Shown here piece by piece: positions 12,020 through 23,453 of a stretch of DNA of 64,000 nt (its first letter is position 1; every line of letters starts with the position of its first letter). The notes beneath the pieces were generated by a model. The model did no database searches. It saw only the letters and a program-made list of their open reading frames with translations, and was not told the origin of the DNA. The stretch is from Ancistrus triradiatus. Lineage: Eukaryota > Chordata > Actinopteri > Siluriformes > Loricariidae. The position numbers were made by a program, and so were the translations under genes. The DNA is taken from positions 124,001-188,000 of the forward strand of contig JAJAGP010001323.1 of assembly GCA_025084515.1 (NCBI GenBank), read 5' to 3'.

Positions 12020-15000
12020 ATGGGTGAAATGGACAAGATGAAAAAGGAGGCTGAGGCCCTAAAGACACAGATTGAGGTAGGACACAATAATGTTCTGCAA
12101 ATGACAATGAAAAACCACAGAAACGTATGTTAATCTAAACAAAACTAAAGACTAAACAGAACTTCTTTACTGGAAATTAGATTATTACATAATAAACCTT
12201 TTTCCACAACATATTCATATGCAAACATTGGTAAATACTTGGCTTACATTATTTGCTAGACAGCACGCAAGACAGCCCATGACACAGACTTGGCCACTGC
12301 TGCCTCTGGGGTGGCAGCAGCACCAACCATACAGCTGAAGACAAGGAGGACACTGAAGGGCCATCTGGCTAAAATTTATGCCTTGCACTGGGCTGAAGAC
12401 AGCAAGTAAGTTTGCTTTCAGTCACTAGAATATAGTTGCATCATTGTGTTTACTCACAGTCATAAAACCTAGATTGAACAGGACTGTGCTTGTGGATGGT
12501 TTTTCATGATGTATTAAATATCATTGTCACAGTGATTTCAAATGGCTAAAATTGATTAGCCAGATTATGTTTTGTAGAATTTAAACATGGACTAAATTCA
12601 TCTCCATGTTCTACTTATCTTAACTCTCAAAGGTAATAATAATAGCATTTTGCCTATACTGTTTTGTTTTTTCTTGTAAGAATATAAAAACCATAAAATC
12701 TGCACAAGCTCTGTAAAGTGGCTGTCCCCTCAAGCTAAGCCATAATCTATCCAACCTAGTTAGGATTTCCTATATAGCTGTCTCTCTACATCTTATGGTT
12801 GTCCTGAATCCACTTTAATGCTTAGTTGGATCAATTAACGCTCAGTAACCACAAATAACCTCAGACTTCTTGGGATTCATGGAGAACAAGGGAACCATAG
12901 CTAATTAAACTTGTACTGGCTGAGCATATTGAGGACTTTCAAGGCCAAATAATAATAACATATTATGATTGCTTTCTCTTTCAGCATATTGCATTATGTC
13001 TAAATGTAAAAACACCAAAGTTAAATGCATCTTTTTTCAAATCCAAATATTAAGGTACTATATCAAAGTTCTGTGTATTAAATACCCAAGTAGTATAAAT
13101 GATAGTGAACAGGCTCTACATCAACAACCTACGTATCTCTTGTCAGGCTGATGGTCAGTGCCTCACAAGACGGAAAACTCCTCATATGGGACACCCACTC
13201 CGGAAATAAGGTAGGACTCTGAGCACTTTTTAGGAACACTTAGACATTCATGCAATTCTCTAATCAGCCATTTGTGTGTCAGCAGTGCAGTGCATAAAAT
13301 CATGCAAATATGGGCCAGCAGCTTAAGGTAATATTCACACCAACCATCAGGTAGGGGGGAAGTGTGATCTCAGTACAGGGTCGGATGGAGCATGCTTTGA
13401 CTGCAGGTTCAGTAAAAATATCTGGGGGATATCACGTGATGGAACGGATGGGGGTCTAGTTTGTTGTAGTGGGTATACTAAAAGTGGGTATACTGTCTCA
13501 TATTTTTGACCACGGCATGGTGCTACTGGTTACATGGAACAATCCAAGGTTGTGAAGGTGGTTTAATGGTGTAGTAATGAGTCATTTAGTAGAATTAGAA
13601 GTACAAGTAATACAGGTGGCATGGTGGCTCGGTGGATGCATCGCCGCCTCACAGCAAGAAGGTCCTGGGTTCAATCCCAGGGTGGAGTGGCCTGGGTCCT
13701 TTCTGTGTGGAGTCTGCATGTCCTCCCCGTGTCTGCATGGGTTTACTCTGGGTACTCCGGTTTCCTTCCGCAGTCCAAAGACATGCAAGTTAGGTTAATT
13801 GATTACACTAAATTGGCCTGGTTTGAGTGTGGTCTCTGGTGACAGATGGAGAAATGCATTGGCTGGAGTATTCTTGGTCAAGTGGTGGTGGGCAGACCCC
13901 GCACAAGCGCCAGGAAAATGATGATGAGAAGTACAAGTCATATATTGCTTGAAGTGCCACAAGCTATTTGAGTATTGTTGCTGACCATAGCATTCCTTTG
14001 TGGCCACAGTTTACCCATCCTCTAATGGCTACTTCTAGCATGATAATGTACTATGTCTTCAAGCAAAAGTAGTCTCAAACAGGTTTCTTGAACATGAGTG
14101 AGGTCAGTGTTTTTCAATAGCCTTGCCAGTTCACCATATGTGAATTCAACAGAACACCCTTGGGATGTGGTAGAATGAAAGATTCAGAGCACAAAAATCT
14201 GCAGGAAATACATGATGAAATTGCATCAGTATACTGATGAATGAAAAAAATTTATGAAATTTGACGTTCAGTGGTTGATGCACCTTTCCATCTACTGAAA
14301 TGTGTCATGGTAAAAAAATTTTTTTATTTAAATATTAGAGATTCTGTTGTTTTAGTTTTCAACATTTTTATACTCATTTGAATCACAGATGTCATTTTGA
14401 CTGATAAAAGGTATATTTGTGGTGGGAAAGCCTATTACCGTATTTTTCGGGTTATAAAGCGCACCGGGTTATATGGCGCATTAAATGAAACAAAACTCTT
14501 AAGTTCCCTTGGAAGCTCAGTTTGGTCTTTACCTGGTGCAGGGCGTCTTCTTGCTTCCTCCACTTCCGTACCATTGATTCGTTAATGTTGAATTCTCTCA
14601 CAGCTGCTCTATGTCCATGTTGTACTGCGTGACTGATAGCGTTGAGTTTGAAATCCGCTTCGAAAATGAATGAATGAATGCACATACGCTAATGCTGAAG
14701 CACATACCGTATTACTCCGCGATGCTGCGCACTACGGTTGCCGTAAGCTTCGTAACTTACCAAGGCTGTGCTAAAACATGTACCATCTACAATCGGTTCT
14801 AGGTCAGAAAGCACAACCAGAATTAATTCATACGTTAGGCGCACCGCATTTCAAGGCGCACTGTCGATTTTTGAGAAAGTTAAAGGGATTTTAAGTGCCC
14901 CTTATGGTCCAAAAAATACGGTTAACTAATAAACTTTTTATAAACCATGTACAACCCACGGAACCTCGAAAATACACAAGCCTTAGTGGATCTGTAACTT

Positions 15001-18000
15001 CCTCAAGAGAAGAGGGTACCGGGACAAGCCAGAACTAAGGGAGGGGCACATGAGTCCTGAATGTGGACTGGCAGTCCCAACAACACAGGCCTCAGAGGGG
15101 ACTGGGGGCCACAGGCCAGCGAGTGCCTCTGTACAATGTGGTTGTCAACTTCTTTTCACTGGGCAAGCGAGGGACCTTCTAAGTTGAGAGCAGTCCCTGG
15201 ATAGAGGAATAATGTCCCAATTTCCACCGTAATCCATCCATCATCTTTTCTGGCTGATGGGGCCACTGTTGCCAGCAGTGGGGAGATGAACTTCGGCAAC
15301 TGAACTCTTGCTCCTGGCAACGGCCCCTAGCATATTTGTGTGAAACCTCATAGTTAAATCAAGACTGACCCAAAACCTGATTACACATCAAATGTTGTAA
15401 GCAAAGTGTCTGTGCAACCCAATGTACTACTGCAATGTTCCCTGCTCTTGCTGTCCAGGATTATTAGTCATGTAGATGGGCTATGTATATTTTTAGCAAC
15501 ACCAAATGGCAGTCGAGTGACAGTTTAAACCTTTATTCAACAAGACAGGGAGGGGCACCACACTGTCCCACAACTACAATGCTTAAAAACTAATGGGCTA
15601 GTAACATAATATGGGGTCATAGAAGGATATGTAACATTAGCTTGTTTTTTGCTGTGTCAGGGACAAAAGTGATACTAACACATTCTTTTTTTCTTACCCA
15701 GTCAATGTGGTCCCTGACGTCCTCATGGGTGATGCCTGTGGATTATTCTTCTCCCTCTGGAAACCTTGTGCCCAGTGGTGGTCTCGACAATATGTGCACT
15801 GTCTACATTTAAAGACGCCCGTTGTCAAGATGTGAAAGAACGGGATGCACATTCAGGCAAATACTATTTTACGAATTAGTTTTGCCTAGAGAAATCAGAG
15901 TCATAAGTTGGTTTGGTGGGATATGTTACACTCACCCATTCACTTTATTAGGAACACTGTAGTAATACTGGGTTGCCTCTCAAAAACAGCCTTCCATTCT
16001 TGATGCATGGATTCCACAATATGTCAGAAATATTCTTTTGAACTTCTGGCTCCATGTTGAATATTGCCATCATGCAAATTTTTGCAGATTTTCATGTGCT
16101 TTTCATGCTGTGAATCTCCTGTTCTACTATATCCCCAAATCGTCTATTGGATTCAGATCCAGGGGGACTGGGAAGCTATTGAAGAACACGAATAATGGAC
16201 ATTATCAAGTTCATGGAAAACCATTTTGAGTGACTCTCTTTGTGACATGGCACATTATCAGCTGGAATTTGCAATCAGAAGATGGAAAATGTTGCCATAA
16301 AGGGAGGCCATGGTCAGCACCAATAACTTACATAGGGCTGTGCATTAATGCAATGATGATTGTTGGTAACGGGCACAAAGTATGCAAAACATTCCCACAC
16401 CATTACACTTGGTCTACCACCTCTACCAGGCCAAACTGTTGACAAAAGCAGTTGTGTTCTGCTGACGGTGCCAAATTCTGACACTACCATCTGTGTACCT
16501 CAACATATACATCAAGGATTCATCAGACAGGGTATATTTCACAGGCCTTCAACTGTCTAGTTGTGGTCAGCCTTTGTCACACTGAAGACTTAACTTCTGT
16601 TTCTTGGTGGACAGAACTGTAACCTTCTGGTGTGGACCATTCACCTCATTGTTTCACCTCATGAATTCTGAGAAAAGGTGTTTTATGATCACCACAATTT
16701 CACAATTTCACTTAGTATTACACAATGTACTTGGCCATTCTCCACTGACCCCCTCACAACTACAAGGCATTTCCTTCAATTTAACTGCTGCTTACTGCTG
16801 CTATTTTTTCTTTATGAACATTCCAAGATAAAACTCTAGAGACTGTGATTTATGAAAATTCCATTGGAGCGGGGGGGTCAAAGTTATAATACTTCAAATA
16901 CTCAAACCAGCCTGTCTGACAGCAACAATCATGCCACAGTCAAAAACAGTAAAATCACATTTTCCCCTATTCTGATGATTAATGTGTACATTTCCTAAAG
17001 CTGCTGTCCCATATCGGCATTATTTTACCCACTTCGCTGCTGCTACTGGATTGGCTGATTAGATAATTGAGCGATAGTGAGTAGGTGTACATCTGTTCCT
17101 AATAAATTGTTCAGACAGTGTATTTGAAATCAGCTGCAAAACTGTCTTAGAGATACACAGTATTCAGCACTTAGAATGCAATTTTCAATTGATAAATGAT
17201 ACTGTTCTTAAATGACAATAACATTTTCTGTCTTTAACAGGTTATCTATCTTGTGCCCGCTTCCTTAATGACAATGAAATCCTCACTTCCTCTGGTGATA
17301 CGACCTGGTAAACAATCTATTAAATCAAATACCTCTTCCTCCACTAAATTTACAATGAATTAATATTTCTTTTGGAGAATAGGTTCATTATTTAAATGTC
17401 CTTAAAATGGCATATTCAACATACCGTATTTTTCGGACCATAAGGCGCACTTAAAATCCTTAAATTTTCTCAAAAATCGACAGTGCGCTTTAAAATGCGT
17501 TGCGCCTAATGTATGAATTAATTCTGGTTGTGCTTTCTGACCTAGAACCGATTGTAGATGGTACACGGCGCTCATAAATCTGTCAAAATGTTTTAGCACG
17601 GCCTTGGTAAGTTACGAAGCTTACGGCAACCGTAGTGCGCAGCATCGCGGAGTAATACGGTATGTGCTTCAGCATTAGGGTTCGTGCATTCATTCATTTA
17701 TTTTCGAAGCGGATTTCAAACACAACGCTATCAGTCACGCTATCAGTTGTACAACATGGACATAGAGCAGCTGCGAGAGAATTCAGCATTAACAAATCAA
17801 TGGTACGGAAGTGGAGGAAGCAAGAAGACGCCCTGCGCCAGGTAAAGAAAACAAACTGAGCTTCCGAGGGAACTCAAGAGTTTTGTTTCATTTAATGCGC
17901 CTTATAACCCGGTGCGCTTTCTGTATGAATATATATCCGTTAGCAACCGATCGTTGATATTGCGTCTTATAATCCGGTGCGCTTTATGGTCCGAAAAATA

Positions 18001-19953
18001 CGGTAAATTAAATATGATCATTTGACCTCAACATGTTACGTTTTTCAATCTCAGATTTTACACAGATAATCAAGCTAAATAAATTTAACATTAAAATAAT
18101 CATGACTACCTTTAGTTGATGATTAACTAGTCTCCTTTACACAGGTATTGATCTATATCTTTCTTTCTATTTCCACTTTCTAACCCAATCTATTCACAGT
18201 GCTCTATGGGACATAGAGAGTGGCAAGCAGAAGATCGTCTTCCTGAACCATGTGGGAGACTGTATGTGTTTGGCTTTGTCCCCTGACATGAACACATTTG
18301 TCTCTGGGGCGTGTGACTCTTTGGCTAAACTCTGGGACACCAGGGATGGCAAATGCAAACAGACCTTCCAGGGCCACACCAGTGATGTCAATGCCATTTC
18401 TGTGAGTGTGGGGCCAAGGGTTTATATATATAGCACTTTTTATGGAGCAATGGAGCATTGTCTCACAGCAACTTTACAAGTTTAGATTATCTCCTAATAA
18501 CTACGTCCAATCCCAAATTGAGCAAGCCTAGGGCGACAGTGGCAAGGAAAAACTCCCTAAGCTCCCAATAATAATATTCTATCCATGCCTGCATTTATGC
18601 AGACATAACTTTAGTTACATAATATCTGCAAACAAACAAGCAGGGTATCAGAGATCCGTCACTTTACACAGAAGCCAATGTCAAGTCTGCAAAATTATAT
18701 ATTATATACAGATATGTCAATAAGAAGAATGTACCAAAACTTTTAGGTGAAAGTGAGTATAACAGAAAGTGAGTATATCCAGTCATTCTAGAAAACACTG
18801 CATCAATCTTGATTTCACAAAGAACCAATGACCTTGTCTTCTACTTTGGATCTGGGACCTACAGTACCTTAAAGATAAGCGCATCTTTCTCTACAATTTT
18901 GCTTTTAAGTCTCCACTTCCTCTGTATAAATATAGTGTAAACAACATTTGCTAATACAAGTCTAGGGATATGTAGGTAAAGTATGTGAGAATAGAAATAT
19001 GTTTTCAGCAGTTTAATATCACAGAACTACACCCTCATTTAGTAATGTTGCTAACTTATGCTTTCTCAACATTTAGAGCTTCTGTGCTGCACACAACTAA
19101 ACATATTTGTGCACGAAAGGGAAAAAGTTAAGTAGAGAAAATTTAATAAAACACATAAAGCAGTAACAGCTCACAGTGCAGGTGCTTGGAGTAATTTATG
19201 TAAATGTGTAAAAACATGATTTTGAGTGTCTACAAAATTTGGCAGTCAGCACTTCAGGTTTATAGTGACTGGTATATAAATTGTCAAGCTTTCAAAAAAC
19301 TATATGAGTTAGCAGTAGTAACTACTACTACTATATTCAATGTTCCTGAAATACCTTAAACCCTGTGAGTAGAGTTCTGCTCATAACAGAAATCAAAACA
19401 CAACAGCGTTAAAATGAACAATAAACGAACACAAAGTTTTGTTTGCAATTCTGTATTCTAAATTGTACAGAGTGCTTAAATTCTACGAAAGGCCCCTTCA
19501 TATTTCCTCTCCTTTCTCAATAGTTCCTCCACAATGCAAATGCTTTCGTGACTGGATCAGACGACTGCACCTGTAAAATGTTTGACATCCGCTCCGACCA
19601 GGAGGTAATTTGCTACCAGGATGGCCAGGTGAACAGTGGTGTGACATCACTGGCCCTGTCCATGTCAGGACGCCTTATGTTCGCTGGCTATGACAATTTC
19701 AACTGCAACATCTGGGACACGCTGAAAGGCGAGAAAGTTGGTAAGTGGCGAGGACAAAAGCGTGCAGAAGGAGGGATGTGACTTATGGAACAGGCTGGTC
19801 TAAAGTAAGCATTTCTAATCTTCAATTCCTATTTTCCTGTTTTCAGGAGTGCTGGCTGGTCATGACAACAGGGTAAGCTGCACTGGAGTACCACTAGATG
19901 GCATGTGTGTGTGCACTGGCTCATGGGACAGCTTTCTAAAGATCTGGAACTGA
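12020..19953 (+). CDS. gnb3: Guanine nucleotide-binding protein subunit beta-3
   Basis: This is the beta subunit of a heterotrimeric G protein; GNB3 pairs with gamma subunits at membranes and serves cone and ON-bipolar signalling in vertebrate retina. Exons: 12020-12076, 12260-12405, 13147-13210, 15702-15856 (damaged), 17241-17307, 18200-18401, 19524-19740 and 19847-19953 (TGA). The start MGEMDKMKKEAEAL fits the family N-terminal helix and has a Kozak-like context (gccATGG). Seven-blade WD40 motifs are seen: LLIWD, CALWD, LAKLWD, CNIWD and the C-terminal GSWDSFLKIWN. Lengths 57, 64, 67, 202 and 217 match the beta-subunit pattern I know; the 146-base exon equals 39+107, as if one intron was lost. 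The fourth exon is frameshifted (separate entry), so this copy may be non-functional or misassembled. Assigned as beta-3 by sequence and by synteny with tpi1 and eno2; gnb3a versus gnb3b is undecided. Confidence 0.9.
13238..13400. mobile_element. Fragment of Tc1-like family G
   Basis: Text 'attctctaatcagccatttgtgtgtcagcagtgcagtgcataaaatcatgcaaatatgggc' is the end region of the same element family found at 15941-17110. No coding part is left. Confidence 0.5.
13614..13925 (+). repeat. SINE-like repeat in gnb3 intron
   Basis: It has a tRNA-like head (TGGCTCGGTGGATGC; GGTTCAATCCC) and the body 'gtggagtctgcatgtcctccccgtgtctgcatgggttt'. A recognised common fish repeat type. Confidence 0.6.
14438..14921 (-). 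mobile_element. Pogo-like non-autonomous element, copy 2
   Basis: TIRs CCGTATTTTTCGG and CC(A)AAAAATACGG bound the copy, with TA on the left. On the minus strand it encodes AVQHGHRAAVREFNINESMV and RKWRKQEDAL, a psq/Brinker-type helix-turn-helix as found at the N-terminus of pogo/Tigger-like transposases. No catalytic domain is present. Confidence 0.7.
15702..15856 (+). pseudogene. gnb3: Frame-broken gnb3 exon (WD repeat 2 region)
   Basis: Recognisable blocks are SSWVM, SPSGNLV and GGLDNMCTVY, but they lie in frames that do not join. I see a missing base at the acceptor (one G where AG|GTC is expected), about two bases missing near 15713, length changes between SWVM and PSGN, and single-base losses near 15814 and 15831. 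A TAA stop follows TVYI. The exon is 155 bases against 163 in the family. The donor reads CAG|GCAAAT, a GC donor instead of GT. Flanking exons are intact. Confidence 0.75.
15941..17110 (-). mobile_element. Tc1-like element, family G, degenerate
   Basis: Ends read CACTTTATTAGGAACAC and 'gttcctaataaattg', an imperfect inverted pair. The interior is antisense transposase text of a widespread fish Tc1-like family ('ccaaattctgacactaccatctgtg', 'gaaatactcaaaccagc'). Many stops and gaps. It lies in the intron after the damaged gnb3 exon, about 85 bases downstream of that exon's donor. Confidence 0.65.
17424..18003 (+). mobile_element. Pogo-like non-autonomous element, copy 3
   Basis: TIRs CCGTATTTTTCGGACCATAAG and CTTTATGGTCCGAAAAATACGG are near perfect, with TA on both sides. 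On the plus strand it encodes VVQHGHRAAAREFSINKSMV and RKWRKQEDALRQVKK, the same helix-turn-helix as copy 2. This is the longest of the three copies. Confidence 0.75.
18413..18575. repeat. Dispersed repeat shared with 63778-64000
   Basis: 'tatatagcactttttatggagcaatggagcattgtctcacagcaactttacaag' and 'gggcgacagtggcaaggaaaaactcccta' are almost identical to the window end. It starts within a dozen bases of a gnb3 splice donor. Confidence 0.75.
18580..19500. other. gnb3 intron, nothing recognised
   Basis: Intronic AT-rich sequence with no identifiable repeat or exon. Confidence 0.4.
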
Positions 19954-20238
19954 GCATACAACACTAGCCTAAGGTGGATAGAGGGAGAGAATGCAAGAAA
20001 AAGGGATAAATCTAGAACTGCAAAGGATATGTGCAGAAAATGTGAGAAAAATCGCAATATTTTTAAAGATAATGATGGGAGCATTTTTTAGGTCAGAAAA
20101 CCTAGTTAAAAGTTCTGAAAAATGGAAAGACCCACTTTAAGACAAAAATACACGATATATTACCAGAAGGTGGAATGTATGAATTCATCACACTGTGAAT
20201 ACCTCCAAAGAATCAGATATGAAGTTGTATTGGAATAT

Positions 20239-20244
20239 AATAAA
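20239..20244 (+). terminator. Possible gnb3 polyadenylation signal
   Basis: AATAAA lies about 285 bases after the gnb3 stop codon; another is near 20325. Signal choice is inferred. Confidence 0.4.
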
Positions 20245-20591
20245 TGCTAAGTATATGAACTAATATGGTACCTGGGAAAATAATTGCACTTGATTACCCT
20301 TGATTTCAGGAAATTATTACAAGAAATAAATTAACTAGGATAACAACAGAATGACTTCAGAACAGAAAAAGGCAAATAATTAGACTATAGTATAAATGTC
20401 TGAAGACTGGAAGTACCTTATTGTTAGAATGAAGATTTCATGTTTATTTGTTTGAAAATTTTAGATTATCTAAGTTAATGTACATATATTTTCATACCCA
20501 CAATCTACATGTCCAACTAAAGCATGATATCTAACATTGCTAGCAGTTGAATAGCTGCAGTCATAACAGTATTCCTTAATATTTCTAAGTA

Positions 20592-21432
20592 CAGTGGTGT
20601 TTGAAAGTGTGTGAACACTTTAGAATTGTCTATATTTCTGCATAAATATGACCCAAAACTTCAGATTTTCACACAAGTCCTAAAACAGATAAAACTAAAA
20701 TATTATACTTAGTCATTTATTTATTGGTTAAGATTGTCCAATTTTACATATCTGTGAGTGGCAAAAGTATGCAACCCTCTAGGATTAGCAGTTAATTTGA
20801 ATGTGAAATTAGAGTCCATCTGTGAAACATGGTGAGCGTAACACTATGGTTTTGGCCTGTTGTACCATCAGTGATGGAACAATTATTTCTGAATTATACT
20901 TGCAAATTCAAAATGAAAATTTCAGGACTTCCGTTTGTGAACGTAACCTCAAGAAAAACTGTGTCTTAGCAAAAAAGGACCCTAAGCAACCTGTTATTCT
21001 ACCAAAAAATGGTTATAGAGGACTTAGGTTCATGTTTTGAAATGTCCAAGTCAAAGTCCTGACCTTAATCAAATAGAAATGTAGTGTAGGAATTTGAACA
21101 TTTTGAATATCAACATTCCAGAGTTGAAGCTTTTCTGTACAGGTCTCAAATTCCCTAAAGCCAATGTGCGAGACTGATCAAAAGTTATGGAAATGTTTAG
21201 TTGCAGTTATTGCTGCACAAGGAGATCACACTAGATTTTGAAAGCAAAGGTTCACATACTTCTGCCACTCACACATGTAATATTGGACAATTATCCTCAA
21301 TAAATAAAAGTCCAAGTATAATAATTTTGTCTCATTTGTTCAATTGGGTCATCTATCTACTTTCAGGACTTTTGTGATAATGATGATGTTTTAGGTGGTC
21401 ATATTGGAACATTCTGAAGGGTTCCCAGACTG
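20592..21432 (+). mobile_element. Tc1-like family A, internally deleted
   Basis: The left end CAGTGGTGTTTGAAAG follows TA, and the right part holds 'gttcacatacttctgccactcac' and 'gggttcccagactg' before TA. Only broken transposase fragments remain, so it acts as a non-autonomous copy. Confidence 0.65.
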
Positions 21433-21924
21433 TATTTCTCAGTCCATCAATGACTTGACTACATCTTTCATGTACATCAACCTCCGAATATAACGTGTTT
21501 AGTATATGACAGAAAGTTTCTTGTAATATAGTAACACTGTATCCTGAAAAATTGTATGCATTGTAATGGCTTTTGAAAACCTTTCTAATAAACTTAGAGT
21601 TCTGCATTAAACAGTATTTGGACTGTCTGTCATATTCTCAGATACAATTGTAAGTACTGATTTATAATGTACTATCTTGCAATATAATGTTTGTTTTGTA
21701 GGCTTTCATATACAAAGTGGCTTGCCCATTCTAAAGTACACCACATGTTACTTTTGGTTCTAAATTATTAATGTTTGGTTATGTCTTGTATATCATGCTT
21801 ATCATGGTACATTTGAAGAGCACAACTATATGTCACACTCATCATGGCAATATTGATATTTTACTTCCAGAACGGATGACTCACCAATCAGGGAATCATT
21901 CTGTGGTAAACAACTTACATTGTT

Positions 21925-22112
21925 ATGGGACTGTGGTGGCCTAGTGGGTAAGGTACTGGACTATGGACCACAAGGTCCAGGGTTCAAATCCCACCTCTGC
22001 CAAGCTGCCACTGTTGGGTCCTTGAGCAAGGCCCATAACCCACAATTGCTTGGGCTGTAAGACTGTATCAGTTGTAAGTCGCTCTGGATAAATGTAAATG
22101 TTATAGAGGAAC
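21925..22112 (+). repeat. tRNA-derived SINE
   Basis: A-box-like 'gtggcctagtgggtaaggt', B-box 'GGTTCAAATCC' and the tail 'agtcgctctggataaatgtaaatg' are clear. It lies between gnb3 and tpi1. Confidence 0.75.
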
Positions 22113-22129
22113 ATTTTTTAAAAGTGATA

Positions 22130-22330
22130 AAAAAGTAGACTTGAGTGTTGAGTTGAAGGCAACTGGACTTCTTCTTGGTTCTTGAAGACGTTTCACCTCT
22201 CATCCGAAAGGCTTCTTCGGTTCTAGAAACTGATGGGGAGTCCCAGGTATTTAACCCTAATGGTGTTGTCACCTTGGAGGTAGTCCTGAGAGTCCTTGAC
22301 CCACCCTGCCAATTCATGAGTCATTAGGAT
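22130..22330 (-). repeat. Retroelement 3'-tail-like repeat
   Basis: 'cttgaagacgtttcacctctcatccgaaaggcttcttcggttct' in reverse complement resembles the tail after the Penelope-like fragment at 36910-36965 ('gaagaagtcaattagatgagtgacgaaacgtttcttcca'). No coding region. Confidence 0.4.
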
Positions 22331-22838
22331 TAGAGTCACATGGGTCAAGCTGTGAATGGGGGTTAAATCTGCTGGGAAGGGATCTCAAGACTGCTTTGAA
22401 GGTGGCTTAACACAAAGTTATCTAGGTTATACTGTTTTCAGATTATTTTAAACATTAAAACCTGTGTTCTTCACTTCATACATGACTTTGTATAACTTTC
22501 TAAAATCAAGACATTTGTCTCTATATTGCCCCAGTGTGAGTGTGTTTGAGATGAGTAGTTGTAAATCTGCTCCTGTCATAGCTATCGATGCTGATATGTT
22601 GTAAATAAAATAATACTAATAATAAAAAATAAATCTAATTCTGGTGACCATAATGCTCACTCATCAAACCAGTATGTGCTGATATGCAGAATGCAAAACA
22701 AAACATACTGTATGCTGGTCTTCTTAAGAGGACTGGGCTAAGATAGATTTGTTGCCATGGTTACCAAGATTTTCAGCCTCCATTTCTGAGAAGAGATTTT
22801 GAATATCCTTGGAGAAATGAATATATAATACATATACA

Positions 22839-23260
22839 CAGTGGTGCTTGAAAGCTTGTGAACTTTTTAGAATTTTCTATATTTTTGCATAGATATGACC
22901 TGCTTAAAACATCTTCACAAGTTCACACTATTCCTGAAAGTAGATAAAAAAGAACTCAATTCATGATCCAATATTACATATCTGTGAGTGGCAAACGTTT
23001 ATAAACCTCGTTGTTCATAGTTAGTTTTAAGGTGAAATTAGAGAAAGGGAAAGTGTTTTCAATCAATCTGATAACGGTCAGGTGTGAGTGAGCGCCTAGC
23101 TGTATTTATTGAACAGGGATCTATCAAAGTCTGATCTTCCAACACGTTTGTGGAATTCTATCATGACACAAACAAAAGAGCTTTCGAGAACCTCAGGAAA
23201 ACAGATGTTGATGCTCATCAAGATGGAAAAGTTTACAAAACCATCTCATAATCCACAGTC
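22839..23260 (+). mobile_element. Tc1-like family A, 5' fragment
   Basis: The end CAGTGGTGCTTGAAAGCTTG and then antisense-free transposase start text ('gagaacctcaggaaaacagatgttgatgctcatcaagatgg') are recognisable. Truncated at about 23260. Confidence 0.6.
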
Positions 23261-23453
23261 ACACCAAATCACCATTATTATTCTTTCCAAAATTATCTGT
23301 AATACTGGATTCGGTCTGACCACAATACACATTTTCCCACTGTGTGATTGTCCATCCCAGGTGTCTCCCTGCCCAGAGAAGTTGACGCCACTTCTGCACA
23401 TTTGAGAGGAAACTTCTGGAAACAAGTTGCATTTGTGAATTTACAGTGCCTTT

